Both the position numbers and the translations under genes were made by a program. This document shows, one piece after another, positions 8,376-19,342 of a stretch of DNA of 64,000 nucleotides. The notes beneath the pieces are model-generated. The model saw only the letters and a program-made list of their open reading frames with translations. It did no database searches and was not told the DNA's origin. Position 1 is the stretch's first letter. Every line of letters begins with the position of its first letter. Source of the DNA: Wohlfahrtiimonas sp. G9077 (GTDB taxonomy: Bacteria > Pseudomonadota > Gammaproteobacteria > Cardiobacteriales > Wohlfahrtiimonadaceae); NCBI RefSeq assembly GCF_002252155.1, contig NZ_NEFD01000001.1, positions 310,001 to 374,000 on the forward strand. Direction: 5' to 3'.

Positions 8376-10088
8376 ATGTCTTTAGCTATGAAACTTCGGC
8401 ATCACCTGTTATGGATTATGCTTGCGCTGAGCATGATCATGTGGCCTTCGTACGCAGTGGAGGCTGACACGACACAAAACACCCCAAATGCACAAGCCGC
8501 ACCGAGTGACAGCATCACAGATCAATTGGCCACCATTGTCAATGACATGAAGGAGCTTCAAGATAAGAAAACGGCACTCACCAAAGAGATCAAAACAGAA
8601 CGCGATGATGCACATAAACAAGAGCTTGAAGAGAGCTTAGCTCGCACCAATACGCAGCTCAAAGAGTACACGGCGCTCTTTGAAAAAATCGCTTTAGGTG
8701 GGATCGACACTTCTCGCTTTGATACGCCAGCAAAACAAGCCATCCAACAGGTGGATGATTACGATTGGCAAAAAGAGCTGGTGCAGATTGCGCAACCCGT
8801 TTTTGCGGAAATGAAAAAAATCACTGATGCGCCACGCAAACGCGATGTGCTGCGTTTAGAGCAAAAAGAGATTGATGAACGCTTAGCCATGCTTGATAAA
8901 GGCTTGGCCACATTTGGTCAGATCAATCTTGCTGAATTGCCAGAGATGGCACAAAAGAACCTCAAAGACATCGAAACCGGTTGGCAGAATCTGCACAAAG
9001 AGTTAGAACGTGAACGCAAACTTGTGGTGATTAAATTAGATGAATTGACCACCAAAGAAGGCTTTACCACACGTTTATACAAAGGCGCTTGGTCCTTTAT
9101 GACGGGCCGCGGTTTATTGCTGCTCATCACCATTGCCACATTGTCGGGCTTGATTTATCTCTTTAACCGCTTTTTGGTCTTCATTGAAAAACGTGAGAAA
9201 AACAACATCTCCATCCAATGGCGCGTGTTCATTTTGTTGTATCAAATCATCACCACATTGGTGGCAGTTTTAGTGACTTTGATGATCCTTTACTCATCTG
9301 GGGACATGGTGCTCTTTGGGATCGCGATCTTGATCATCCTCGCTTTCTTAGTCACCTCGCGTAACTCCATTCCAAAGTACTTCACCAAAACACGCATCTT
9401 CTTAAACATTGGGCAAGCCCGTGAAGGTGAGCGCGTGATTTATAATGATCTGCCTTGGAAAATCAGCCGCATCAACCTTTACACAGTCTATTTAACCAAT
9501 CCATTGTTGGAAAATGGCACCGTGCGCTTGACGATTGATCACCTTAACAACATGATCTCTCGCCCAGTCAAAATGGATGAAACCTGGTTCCCAACCGTTG
9601 TTGGCGATGTGGTCTATTTAAATGGCACGCAATACAAAGTGATGCGCCAAACGCCAGAATATGTCTACTTAACCTCAAGCGGCACAGAGATCATCTATCC
9701 TTCTAAAGATTTCATTAAGGATAAAGTGCTCAATGTGTCTTATGGTTATTATATCTCCACAGAATTGAGCTTAAATTATGCCTCCATCAAAGGTGATCTA
9801 GACACTGTAATCACTCGATTAGAAGAGTCATTGCGTGCACGCATTCAAGCAGAAAATCCTGATGCGTATAAAGCCATTAAATCCTTAACGATTGACTTTA
9901 ACCGCATTGATGATCAAAACAATGCTGTGTTCCTCATTGCCTTTGGCATGGGCTCTTTTGCCACCGATTATCGTGGTTCGATCATTCGCTTAGCACAGCG
10001 CTGCGCAGTGAAAACGGCACAAGAGAACAATTGGTCACTCAAAACCATTCGTACATTCAGCATCGATGAGCGTCAACCGTCTCAATAG
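8376..10088 (+). CDS. MscS-like membrane protein with a long exported N-terminal region
   Basis: A 570-residue envelope protein. A signal peptide (hydrophobic core LLWIMLALSMIMW, likely cut after SYA) is followed by about 210 charged residues with strong coiled-coil character (KELQDKKTALTKEI), then three membrane segments (about residues 238-340) and a soluble domain starting AREGERVIYNDLPWKI. That last part looks like the beta domain of MscS channels, where a GDxV-type strand follows the pore helix. The family call is tentative, since no canonical Gly/Ala pore helix is obvious. The start at 8376 follows GGAGAAG; in-frame ATGs lie upstream at 8349 and 8364. A role in osmotic or envelope stress is inferred only. 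Confidence 0.5.
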   Translation: MSLAMKLRHHLLWIMLALSMIMWPSYAVEADTTQNTPNAQAAPSDSITDQLATIVNDMKELQDKKTALTKEIKTERDDAHKQELEESLARTNTQLKEYTALFEKIALGGIDTSRFDTPAKQAIQQVDDYDWQKELVQIAQPVFAEMKKITDAPRKRDVLRLEQKEIDERLAMLDKGLATFGQINLAELPEMAQKNLKDIETGWQNLHKELERERKLVVIKLDELTTKEGFTTRLYKGAWSFMTGRGLLLLITIATLSGLIYLFNRFLVFIEKREKNNISIQWRVFILLYQIITTLVAVLVTLMILYSSGDMVLFGIAILIILAFLVTSRNSIPKYFTKTRIFLNIGQAREGERVIYNDLPWKISRINLYTVYLTNPLLENGTVRLTIDHLNNMISRPVKMDETWFPTVVGDVVYLNGTQYKVMRQTPEYVYLTSSGTEIIYPSKDFIKDKVLNVSYGYYISTELSLNYASIKGDLDTVITRLEESLRARIQAENPDAYKAIKSLTIDFNRIDDQNNAVFLIAFGMGSFATDYRGSIIRLAQRCAVKTAQENNWSLKTIRTFSIDERQPSQ

Positions 10089-10104
10089 ATAACATTGATG
10101 CATT

Positions 10105-10131
10105 AAAAAAGCCGAGGAAACTCGGCTTTTT
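10105..10131. terminator. Bidirectional terminator between the MscS-like gene and lptG
   Basis: A-run, GCCGAG (10111-10116), GAAA loop, CTCGGC (10121-10126), T-run. Symmetric, so it can serve both convergent genes. Confidence 0.88.
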
Positions 10132-10147
10132 CTTAGGTGCTGAAAAA

Positions 10148-11203
10148 TTATCTTGAAGCCACAAACTTAAAGAGTAAAAAGGCAATGATCAGTGCAATGA
10201 CGATTGGTAAAATCGCGCCAATGATTGGCGGATAACCAAAAATTAAAATGGAATGACTGAGAATTCTTGAGGCCAAATAGATGATTAAACCAATCATGAT
10301 CCCCAAGAAAATGCGCACCCCTAAACCGCCTTGGCGATTTTGAGAGAACACCAAAGGTGCCACCACAATCAACATCACAAAGTTCATCAGTGGGCTAAAT
10401 ACCTTCGTCCAAAAGGCCAAGCGATATTCAGAACTGTCGAGCCCATTGCCATCTAAATAACGAATGAAACGATTTAAGTTACGAATCGATAAGTTCTCAG
10501 GCTTTGCGGACAATGCTTCTAAAATGCGCTGATCAATGAGGTTTGGAAACGTCACAGCATGTTCTAAATGGCGCGTGATGCGCTCTGTGCCGATGGTGGT
10601 TGTGGTCACATCATTCATGATCCAATCTTTGCGGTTTAGCGTTGCGCTTGGCGCATGCACCACATTTTTGATGGTTTGCCCTTCGATGTCAAACATGGTG
10701 ATCTCTTTGAGTTCATCATTGTGAAGCGCCGCCACATTTAAAATCTCTTGGTTGGAAATGGCCCAAAAGCCATCGCGCACAATGTCTTTACCACTTTGAT
10801 TGTTTTGATAAATTTCTGCCGTCACAGAGCTTTGAGGAATCACCTTTTCACTCAAAAATAGAGACAATACACTCATCAACACAACCGTGATGATGGCGCC
10901 ATACAAGATGCGAAATTTACTCATGCCAGCGGCACGCATGATGGTGAGTTCATTGGTCGAGGCCAATTGCCCTAAACCAATTAACGCACCGAGCAGCAAA
11001 CCCATCGGGATCATGCGATTGACGCGCATCGGTAAATCATACAATAAATAGAGCAATACATTGGTGAGGCTAAAATCCGCCTGCCCAACGTCAGACAATT
11101 CATTTAAGAAGGTGAAAAACGTCTCAATGATGGACAAAAGCACCAGACTTCCGATCACCGTCATCAAGGTGGTCCAGAGAATATAACGATCCACTTTAAT
11201 CAT
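10148..11203 (-). CDS. lptG: LPS export permease LptG
   Basis: A 351-residue inner-membrane subunit of the LptB2FG transporter, which extracts lipopolysaccharide from the inner membrane and passes it to LptC/LptA. It has the family layout: three N-terminal membrane segments (first at about 10-30), a periplasmic beta-jellyroll domain (about 130-265) and three C-terminal segments. The conserved MPMGLLLGALIGLGQLAST-like block near residue 65 and MRAAGMS are typical. It starts on the base after the lptF stop. lptB, lptA and lptC are not in the window. Confidence 0.92.
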   Translation of the reverse strand: MIKVDRYILWTTLMTVIGSLVLLSIIETFFTFLNELSDVGQADFSLTNVLLYLLYDLPMRVNRMIPMGLLLGALIGLGQLASTNELTIMRAAGMSKFRILYGAIITVVLMSVLSLFLSEKVIPQSSVTAEIYQNNQSGKDIVRDGFWAISNQEILNVAALHNDELKEITMFDIEGQTIKNVVHAPSATLNRKDWIMNDVTTTTIGTERITRHLEHAVTFPNLIDQRILEALSAKPENLSIRNLNRFIRYLDGNGLDSSEYRLAFWTKVFSPLMNFVMLIVVAPLVFSQNRQGGLGVRIFLGIMIGLIIYLASRILSHSILIFGYPPIIGAILPIVIALIIAFLLFKFVASR

Positions 11204-12271
11204 TTATGCCAACCTTTTGCTGTATCGATACGCAATCACAAGTGCCACCATCAACATCACACCATGCACCCACCACATGCCAAGCCAACTTGGCGTCACA
11301 CCTTTACGCACCCAGTTTTGCGCCACATTGAGCAAATTAAAATAGACCACATAGATAAAAATGGCGGACAACAACTTCCCAAATCGCCCTTGACGCGGAT
11401 TAGAGTGCGCGAGCGCAGGAATCATAATGGCTAAAATCAATACACTGATGGCGGAAGCAAAGCGGCGATTGAACTCTGAGTTAAAATCAGAGCGATTGAG
11501 ATTGTCCACAATCTCGCGCGTGGAATAAGTGGCCAATTTCGGAAAAACGGGCTGCGTTGAGCTGTCTAACCGCAAGGTAATTTGTTCATAATCCAGCACA
11601 TCAATGCCGCCATTTTTCAAAAAGCTATAGCGCTTCCCGTTATCTAACACCAAAAAGCGTACGCCCGTTTCACGATCCACAATCTGATGACCAGTTTTCG
11701 CAAGCGTAATGGTGTATGCACCCTCGCCTTCTAAGGTTTTGATGAAGACATCTTTAATCTCTTGCTGATTTTCTGAGATCTCACGCACATACACAATGTT
11801 TTTACCACGCGAAAGCTCTCTAAACGTCCCAGCCTTCACCACTGTCAATTGTGCCTCTTCCCTAGCTTGCTGCTGAATGGCAAAGTGCTTTTGTGAAAAA
11901 TATGGGATCACCCAAAAATTAAGCAGCAATAAAATGATGCTAAAAGGCACCGCAAGCTGAAACAGCACGCGATAGAGATTCGTCAGCGGCATGCCGAGGG
12001 CAAACATCGCTGTCATCTCGGAATCTTTATACAAGCGCCCAAACGCCACAATCGATGCCAATAAAAAGCTCAAGGGCACAAGCTCTGCCACAAAGCGCAG
12101 AATCTGAATGCCGATCATGGAGAAGATCACATTTGCAGAGATTCCGCCATTCATCACCTCATTGAGCATCAGCGCTAAACGCTGCACCAACAAGATGGCG
12201 AGCAACACAATCAGCGTGGCACTCAACGTCAAGAGGATTTCCCTTGAAATGTAATGGCGGAGAATTTTCAT
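11204..12271 (-). CDS. lptF: LPS export permease LptF
   Basis: A 355-residue partner of LptG with the same six-segment plus periplasmic jellyroll architecture. Typical features are the N-terminal ILRHYISREILLT, PLSFLLASIVAFGRLYKDSEM (coupling-helix region) and the C-terminal ARKGVTPSWLGMWWVH-like end that marks LptF (here WVRKGVTPSWLGMWWVHG). Its ATG abuts the tgt stop codon and its stop abuts the lptG start, so the three genes are almost certainly one translationally coupled transcript. Confidence 0.92.
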   Translation of the reverse strand: MKILRHYISREILLTLSATLIVLLAILLVQRLALMLNEVMNGGISANVIFSMIGIQILRFVAELVPLSFLLASIVAFGRLYKDSEMTAMFALGMPLTNLYRVLFQLAVPFSIILLLLNFWVIPYFSQKHFAIQQQAREEAQLTVVKAGTFRELSRGKNIVYVREISENQQEIKDVFIKTLEGEGAYTITLAKTGHQIVDRETGVRFLVLDNGKRYSFLKNGGIDVLDYEQITLRLDSSTQPVFPKLATYSTREIVDNLNRSDFNSEFNRRFASAISVLILAIMIPALAHSNPRQGRFGKLLSAIFIYVVYFNLLNVAQNWVRKGVTPSWLGMWWVHGVMLMVALVIAYRYSKRLA

Positions 12272-13426
<1,155 letters not shown>

Positions 13427-13496
13427 TTAACCTTTAATCCTGATTTTTTCAGAAAAACTTCATACAATGCTTTTATTTTTGCGGACTTTAACCCTT

Positions 13497-13928
13497 ATGC
13501 CGAATGTTTCTTTCTATATTTTAAATAGCGATCAGTTTAATGATTATGTCAAAGTGATCACCAAATTGGCCGCCAAAGCCTTTGCGGCTGATCATCAAGT
13601 GCTCATTTACAGTCAAGATGCGAACCTGTTAAAAGCTGTGGATGATTATCTTTGGTCTTTTGACAGCGAAAGCTTTGTGCCTCATGTTTGGGCTGCCAGT
13701 GATGATGAGATCGATGAGATTGATCCTGTGATTTTAGCCAGCTTTGAACCCGCAGGTGTGCGTCACGATCTGCTCATTCAAGTGGCCGATCAAGTGCCAG
13801 AAAATTTTGCACAATACGAGCGCATCATTGAAGTGATGTACCAAGCGCCAGAGTGCTTAGCCAAAGGCCGCGAACGCTTTCGCGTTTATCGCAGCCATGG
13901 CATTGAGCCCACCACCATTAAGCTTTAA
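13497..13928 (+). CDS. holC: DNA polymerase III chi subunit
   Basis: The chi subunit links the clamp loader to single-strand binding protein. The 143-residue frame shows the family pattern: an opening VSFYIL strand, a run of nucleotide-fold-like helices, SFVPHVWA near residue 50, DLLIQVADQVPENF, and the ending ERFRVYRSHGIE. Similarity is moderate, as is usual for this fast-evolving subunit. There is no clear ribosome site; an in-frame start 10 codons upstream (13467) is possible but adds residues not expected. It is divergent from tgt and ends one base from the smc stop. pepA, which often precedes holC, is absent here. Confidence 0.8.
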   Translation: MPNVSFYILNSDQFNDYVKVITKLAAKAFAADHQVLIYSQDANLLKAVDDYLWSFDSESFVPHVWAASDDEIDEIDPVILASFEPAGVRHDLLIQVADQVPENFAQYERIIEVMYQAPECLAKGRERFRVYRSHGIEPTTIKL

Positions 13929-13929
13929 C

Positions 13930-16900
13930 TCATTCGGCCATCTTTTCCGCTTCAGCCAAATCCACAGACACTAAGCGCGACACACCAGGCTCACTCATGG
14001 TCACCCCAATGAGTGACTCTGCCACAGACATCGTGGTTTTATTGTGGGTGATGAAAATAAACTGAACGCGATCGCTCATCTCTTTGAGTAAAGCCCCTAA
14101 ACGGCGTACATTCGCCTCATCAAGGGGCGCATCCACTTCATCTAAAATACAAAATGGCGCAGGATTTAAATTAAAGATGGCAAAGACCAATGCGGCTGCC
14201 GTCAATGCCTTTTCACCACCAGATAACAAATGAATGGTGCCCGGTTTTTTCCCAGGTGGACGCGCAATGATGTTCACGCCACTGGATAAAGCATCCTCCC
14301 CTTTGAGCTCTAAATAAGCCTCGCCGCCGCCAAATAAACGCGGGAAGAGTTTAGAAAAGTCCTGATTGACGGCATTAAAGGTGCTCATAAAACGCTCGCG
14401 CGTCTCTTGATCAATCTTGTGAATGGCCGTTTCTAACTCGCTCAATGCCGCATTGAGATCCTGATCTTGTTCATCTAAATACTGTTTGCGCTCAGCCAAT
14501 TGCTTACACTCTTCGATCGCCACAAGATTCACGGCACCTAAGCGACTCAATTTTTGCTGCACTGATTTTAGCATTGGTGCAACATCTGCATCTTCAAGCG
14601 CTGTCACCTCATCGGTCATGGCGTTTTGCTCATCGATGCTCACCGTTTCCAATAAATCTTGCCAATCCTTCTCAATGTGTGCTTCATGGGCTTTAAATTC
14701 AGCTTCGCGCACCATTAAGGATTGAATCACCTCTTTTTGGCTTTCGATGTGTTTTTCTTGGGCAGCTTTGAGTGTTTCCTCTTGCTCAATCGCCGCTTGC
14801 AACGCGGCAACTTCAGCAGCAAGCTCAACTTTTTCACTCTCTATTGCCATTAAATTATCCGCATGAATCAATAAAGACTCTTCCAGCAACATGAGCTCAT
14901 CACTGTCAGCAAGGTGCGCCTGTTTTTCCTGCAATTTATGTTGCAACTCGCTTTGTGTTTTCACCAAACGCGCTAAATTTTTCTCAGTTTCTTGTAACTG
15001 AAAACGCGTATTGTCCAATTGACGCGTGGCATCATTGACCGCTTGTTGCATTGCTTGAGCCTCAGCTTGTTTGGCTTTTTGCTCGGCTTCATACATGGCC
15101 AATTGCGCTTCATGATCGGCTTTTTTAAGCTGCGCTGTTTCAAGCGTCATCAATAAACTTTCCAACGTGATGCGGTTTTCCTCAATCTCAAGCTGGCCTG
15201 CCTCATGGGCGGCTTTCAAAGCAGTGAGCTCAGAGATGATGCGCGTTTGATTCTCTGTCACGTGCATATGCTCTTTATTGACAAGCGCCCATGATTTTTC
15301 AAGCGCCGCTTGCGCTGCTTTTTCGCCCTCTAAAGCACTAGCGATCTCTTTAATGTGACTGTGTGCCGTGGTTGCTTGCTCAATCAGCACCTGTTTGTCG
15401 GCCTCTAATTGCAAGATCGATTGGTTGATGTTCTCTAAGCGGCGCTCAAGTTCATTCATCTCTTCAGCACGCTCTAAAACGCCATCAATCGCCCCATCCA
15501 CATGCGCAATGAACCAATCGATGCCATAGAGATCACCATTTGGCATCACAATCCATTCATGCGGCTTTAAATCTGCTTTTAACAGCGCCAAATCCAGCTC
15601 ATTGCGCGCCACATACACATGGGACAATAATGCACCTAACTGTTTATCACTTTGAATGTAATGCCCTAAATGCTGCTCTGTAAACGTGCACTCTGTGGTG
15701 GCCAATGCATAACCTTCCGGGTTTTCAAGCGTGGATAGTGTTAAATAACGGGCCAAAACCACCTCAGCAGCCTTTTGCCATTCAGGTGCAATCTTTAAGG
15801 ATTCAAAAAGTGGCGCTTGCCCCTCTTTTTGTGCCAACACCGCATTTTGTAATAAGGTCAATGCACTGAGGCGCCCTTCATATTCTGATTGCGTGCGCAC
15901 ACTTTGATGAATGCGATCTTCCACATCACGGCGTGCATCGCTGGCCATTTGTCCTTGTGCCTCGGCTTCGATCAATGCTTGTTGCAATGCCTCCACCGCT
16001 GAGCTCTTTTCATCTAATGCTGCTTGTAACTCAATCAATTGATCACTGTGTGCATCTTTTGCCTCTAAAGCAGACAATTCTAATTGCAATTTTGCAATGC
16101 GCGCTTCACCGTGAATTTGTTGGGTTTCAAAATGGGTGATGCTATTTTTGGCAACATCTGCCTCGCGCTCTAATTGACGCATCTCTTCTTGAATGGCTTT
16201 TGCGCCCTGCAAAAACTCATCAAACGTGGCATTTAAATGCTCTAACTGCTCTGTGAGTTCAAACAATGAATCGTTCATCACCATCAACGCATCACAACTT
16301 TCCCCTTCAGTTTGCGTTAAGGTTTCTAGACTCATTTGTTGTTCTGTGATTTCTTCATCCACTTGCAATAATGCAGCATTCAATGCCGTTTGATCTTCAT
16401 GCGTGCGCGCTTGCAATGTTTTGATGGCATCAATTTTATGTTCAAGCGTTAAAATCTCGCGTTGCTCAGCATGGAACGTTTCTGTGGCAAGCGATAATGC
16501 GCCACTTTTTTCTGTCAATGCCGCTTTGTTTGCATTGTGTTTTAGAATGAGTTCATTGTAAAAACTCACCGCTTGATGAAATTCTGCCTCTAAGGCTTCT
16601 AAGCGCGCGGTTAATTCTGCTTGTTCGGCGCTGATCTCTGCCTTTTGTTGTTTTAAGGCAATGTATTGCAATAAGCGCTCCTCGCGCTTTAACACTTGGT
16701 AGGTTTCCGCTTTTTTGGCCTGCTTTTCCAAATGAGCCAGCTGCGTGCTGAGCTCTTCACGCACGTCTAATAAACGCAATAAATTCTGGCGTGTGTGTTC
16801 AATGCGGGTTTCTGTCTCACGTTTTTGTTCTTTGTATTTTGAAACGCCGGCCGCTTCTTCAAACACCAAACGCAACTCATCGGGCTTTGATTCCACAATG

Positions 16901-17352
16901 CGCGAAATCATCCCTTGTTCAATGATGGCATATGAGCGCGCACCTAATCCGGTGCCTAAGAAAATGTCCGTAATGTCTTTGCGGCGGCATTTTGCACCAT
17001 TTAAATAATAGGTGCTTTGGCCGGTGCGTTCTAAAATGCGCTTAATGCTGATCTCACCAAAGGCTGCCCATTGCCCGCCAATGCGGCCATCGCTATTGTC
17101 AAACACCAATTCAATGCTCGCAAAACTCGACGCTTTACGGCTCGTTGCGCCACTGAAAATCACATCCGTCATCGCCTCACCGCGCAACTGCTTTGCCGAT
17201 GATTCCCCCATCACCCAACGAATGGCATCAATGATGTTCGATTTCCCACAACCATTCGGGCCCACAATGCCATTTAAGCGGTGTGTTAAATCAAACACCG
17301 TATGATCTACAAACGATTTAAAACCAGAGAGTTTAACTTTACTTAGATACAC
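13930..17352 (-). CDS. smc: Chromosome partition protein Smc
   Basis: A 1140-residue structural-maintenance-of-chromosomes ATPase that compacts and segregates DNA. The N-terminal ATPase half has Walker A GPNGCGKSN near residue 32 and ESSAKQLRGEAMTDVIFSG; two very long Ala/Glu/Gln/Leu-rich coiled coils flank a hinge at about residues 500-640; the C-terminal half has signature LLSGGEKALTAAALV and Walker B CILDEVDAPLDEANV. The presence of Smc rather than MukB is useful taxonomically. It is transcribed alone; no scpA or scpB is nearby and no terminator is seen between it and the convergent holC. Confidence 0.96.
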   Translation of the reverse strand: MYLSKVKLSGFKSFVDHTVFDLTHRLNGIVGPNGCGKSNIIDAIRWVMGESSAKQLRGEAMTDVIFSGATSRKASSFASIELVFDNSDGRIGGQWAAFGEISIKRILERTGQSTYYLNGAKCRRKDITDIFLGTGLGARSYAIIEQGMISRIVESKPDELRLVFEEAAGVSKYKEQKRETETRIEHTRQNLLRLLDVREELSTQLAHLEKQAKKAETYQVLKREERLLQYIALKQQKAEISAEQAELTARLEALEAEFHQAVSFYNELILKHNANKAALTEKSGALSLATETFHAEQREILTLEHKIDAIKTLQARTHEDQTALNAALLQVDEEITEQQMSLETLTQTEGESCDALMVMNDSLFELTEQLEHLNATFDEFLQGAKAIQEEMRQLEREADVAKNSITHFETQQIHGEARIAKLQLELSALEAKDAHSDQLIELQAALDEKSSAVEALQQALIEAEAQGQMASDARRDVEDRIHQSVRTQSEYEGRLSALTLLQNAVLAQKEGQAPLFESLKIAPEWQKAAEVVLARYLTLSTLENPEGYALATTECTFTEQHLGHYIQSDKQLGALLSHVYVARNELDLALLKADLKPHEWIVMPNGDLYGIDWFIAHVDGAIDGVLERAEEMNELERRLENINQSILQLEADKQVLIEQATTAHSHIKEIASALEGEKAAQAALEKSWALVNKEHMHVTENQTRIISELTALKAAHEAGQLEIEENRITLESLLMTLETAQLKKADHEAQLAMYEAEQKAKQAEAQAMQQAVNDATRQLDNTRFQLQETEKNLARLVKTQSELQHKLQEKQAHLADSDELMLLEESLLIHADNLMAIESEKVELAAEVAALQAAIEQEETLKAAQEKHIESQKEVIQSLMVREAEFKAHEAHIEKDWQDLLETVSIDEQNAMTDEVTALEDADVAPMLKSVQQKLSRLGAVNLVAIEECKQLAERKQYLDEQDQDLNAALSELETAIHKIDQETRERFMSTFNAVNQDFSKLFPRLFGGGEAYLELKGEDALSSGVNIIARPPGKKPGTIHLLSGGEKALTAAALVFAIFNLNPAPFCILDEVDAPLDEANVRRLGALLKEMSDRVQFIFITHNKTTMSVAESLIGVTMSEPGVSRLVSVDLAEAEKMAE

Positions 17353-17442
17353 AACAAAAATGCCCGATGTTTATGATTAAAGGCGGACATTATCTAGCCT
17401 TAGAAAGATGAATGCAAGATGTGATTGCATGGAAAGAGACAA

Positions 17443-17473
17443 TAAAAAAACCTGAAACCCAATGGGCTCCAGG
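17443..17473 (-). terminator. Terminator after the DUF4870-like gene
   Basis: On the minus strand CCTGGAGCCC and GGGTTTCAGG pair (10 bp including two G-T pairs) around a three-base loop and are followed by seven Ts. Confidence 0.8.
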
Positions 17474-17492
17474 CTTGCTTTAACAACTGATT

Positions 17493-17831
17493 TTAGGCCA
17501 AAAACCATTTATAAGGATCAACATTTTGATCATGATTAAATTGCACAAAACCATAAATCACACGAAATGCGAACCAAATCGACACACAAAACAGCACCAC
17601 ATAACCCACAACAATCAATGCCAAAATGAGTCCTGCAATCCACAGAACAAAGCTTGCAATGCTTGTGCGAATCAAATAGAGCATATGATTATAATAAATC
17701 GTGCCACGCATTTCATTGCGCTTCATCACGGCCAACACTACAGCAATCACAGCAACAGGCGGCATCACAATGCTGATTAAAAATAGCACATACACCACCA
17801 ACGACATTTTCTTAGCATCTGTTATGTTCAT
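17493..17831 (-). CDS. Small DUF4870-like membrane protein
   Basis: A 112-residue protein with three to four membrane segments (about residues 10-33, 55-80, 72-95) and the short polar stretch MKRNEMRGTIYYNHMLYLIRT between them, the layout of DUF4870/Tic20-like small proteins. The function is unknown. AAGGAG stands six bases before the ATG. It lies 32 bases downstream of the cysteine desulfidase gene and is followed by a good terminator, so the two are probably cotranscribed. Confidence 0.6.
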   Translation of the reverse strand: MNITDAKKMSLVVYVLFLISIVMPPVAVIAVVLAVMKRNEMRGTIYYNHMLYLIRTSIASFVLWIAGLILALIVVGYVVLFCVSIWFAFRVIYGFVQFNHDQNVDPYKWFLA

Positions 17832-17863
17832 GGTTTGCTCCTTCTTATCAATGAGTTATCAAA

Positions 17864-19165
17864 TTAACATTTTGCTTTATTGATCATGATTTTAATGATC
17901 TGTTCATCCGTCTGCTTCATACCATCACACACCAAGTGCCCAAGGTTTTGAATGCTCTCTTCCACCGTGGGTGACACAATGCCTTCTTGGCCTGTGACGC
18001 GCACATGATCAAGCGCCATCATCACTGCTTTAAAGGCTGCATTGGCCGTGGATGAGACTTTCATCGCACAGCTATTGGCTGCCCCATCACAAATGATGCC
18101 GGAAACATCACCAATCATGCTGCAAATGGCATCATTGATCACCTCTAATTTATGATCCCCAAGTAGCCATGCCATGCCAGCTGCCGCACCCATTGAGGCC
18201 GTTGACGTGGCGCATAAGGCAGACAACGACGGAAATGTATTATGAATGTAAATGGCCACTAAATGAGAGAGCGTTTGAGCACGAATGCGATCCTCTTTTG
18301 AAGCCTTGAGAAAATCCGCCACAACAACAACTGGCATCGTGGCAGAAATGCCCTGATTGCCTGAACCTGAATTGCTCATGGCAGGTAAAGTGGCGCCGCC
18401 CATGCGTGCATCAGAGCCCGCACTTGTGCGAATCATAATGTCCGTCATCAGATCTTTAGAAATGAATCCTTTATCTAATTGATTCATCATCGTCTTACCG
18501 ATGTGCAATCCATAATCGTGCGTCAATCCCTCTTCAGAAAGCGCCGTGTTCATGGTTTCGGCCTCGAACATAAAGGCAATCTCTTCAATGGGCACCTGCA
18601 TGACAAAATCATAAATGTCCGCAATCGATGCATCTGAAAAATCAAATGATTTTTTCGGGCCTTGATCGCCAGTATCGGGCGCTTCAAAGAGCACCTCACC
18701 ATCTTTTTCAAGGCGCACAATATTGGTGTGTCCATCGGCAATGCATACGCGCGCGCTGTGATTTTCTGTGCGCACAATCGCTTCGCTGTAGAGCACTTTT
18801 TTTGTCAATGCCATTTGAACGCTGACTTTATCCGCATCGAGCATTGCTTTAGCAGCGGCAACACACGTTCGATTGATGTTTTTCAGCACCTCTAAGCCAG
18901 CATCACTGTCCCCGCACACAGCACCAGCCGCTGCCGCAATCGCCAGCCCCTTCATGCCTGTACCAGGCACAGTCACGCCCATGCCATTTTTCAAAAGATT
19001 CGGTGACACTTGCGCGTCAATTTTAATGATCTCTTCTTGATCACCCAGCAGTGCACGTGCTTTCGCCGCTGCGAAGGCCAGAGAGATCGGCTCAGTGCAA
19101 CCTAAAGCAGGTTTAACTTCACTGTGTAATGCTTTGATGTATTGTTGCCAAGTTCTGTGATGCAT
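17864..19165 (-). CDS. L-cysteine desulfidase / UPF0597 family protein (CyuA-like)
   Basis: A 433-residue protein of the serine dehydratase-alpha-like family, which in E. coli (CyuA/YhaM) is an iron-sulfur L-cysteine desulfidase giving pyruvate, ammonia and sulfide. It shows the family hallmark VKPALGCTEPISLAFAAAKA with Cys23, the glycine-rich GTGMKGLAIAAAAGAVCGD, SGSGNQGISATMPVV and the Cys-containing ICDGAANSCAMKVS, candidates for cluster ligands. It starts behind a strong AGGAGGT and is divergent from a CstA-family transporter. The cysteine activity is a family-level inference; serine or another hydroxyl/thiol amino acid cannot be excluded. Confidence 0.82.
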   Translation of the reverse strand: MHHRTWQQYIKALHSEVKPALGCTEPISLAFAAAKARALLGDQEEIIKIDAQVSPNLLKNGMGVTVPGTGMKGLAIAAAAGAVCGDSDAGLEVLKNINRTCVAAAKAMLDADKVSVQMALTKKVLYSEAIVRTENHSARVCIADGHTNIVRLEKDGEVLFEAPDTGDQGPKKSFDFSDASIADIYDFVMQVPIEEIAFMFEAETMNTALSEEGLTHDYGLHIGKTMMNQLDKGFISKDLMTDIMIRTSAGSDARMGGATLPAMSNSGSGNQGISATMPVVVVADFLKASKEDRIRAQTLSHLVAIYIHNTFPSLSALCATSTASMGAAAGMAWLLGDHKLEVINDAICSMIGDVSGIICDGAANSCAMKVSSTANAAFKAVMMALDHVRVTGQEGIVSPTVEESIQNLGHLVCDGMKQTDEQIIKIMINKAKC

Positions 19166-19265
19166 CTTCTGTACCTCCTTTCACTTAAGGGGATAGTATG
19201 CCATTTTTACGCGTATTTTTCAGCCACTTTCTCACACTACACTTTCCCTACAATTTTTTCACCAA

Positions 19266-19296
19266 AGGCTATACAAAGGCTGAAATTCAGGCTATA
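19266..19296 (+). repeat. Three AGGCT direct repeats upstream of the CstA-family gene
   Basis: AGGCTATA (19266-19273), AGGCTGAA (19277-19284) and AGGCTATA (19289-19296) recur at steps of 11 and 12 bases, close to one helical turn, 47-77 bases before the transporter start. The last copy merges into a TATAAA that could be a -10 box. This looks like a regulator site, but no regulator is identified. Confidence 0.5.
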
Positions 19297-19342
19297 AATT
19301 GATCTAGTGTGCATAAAAATATACTAAATATGGAGGGAGGAT

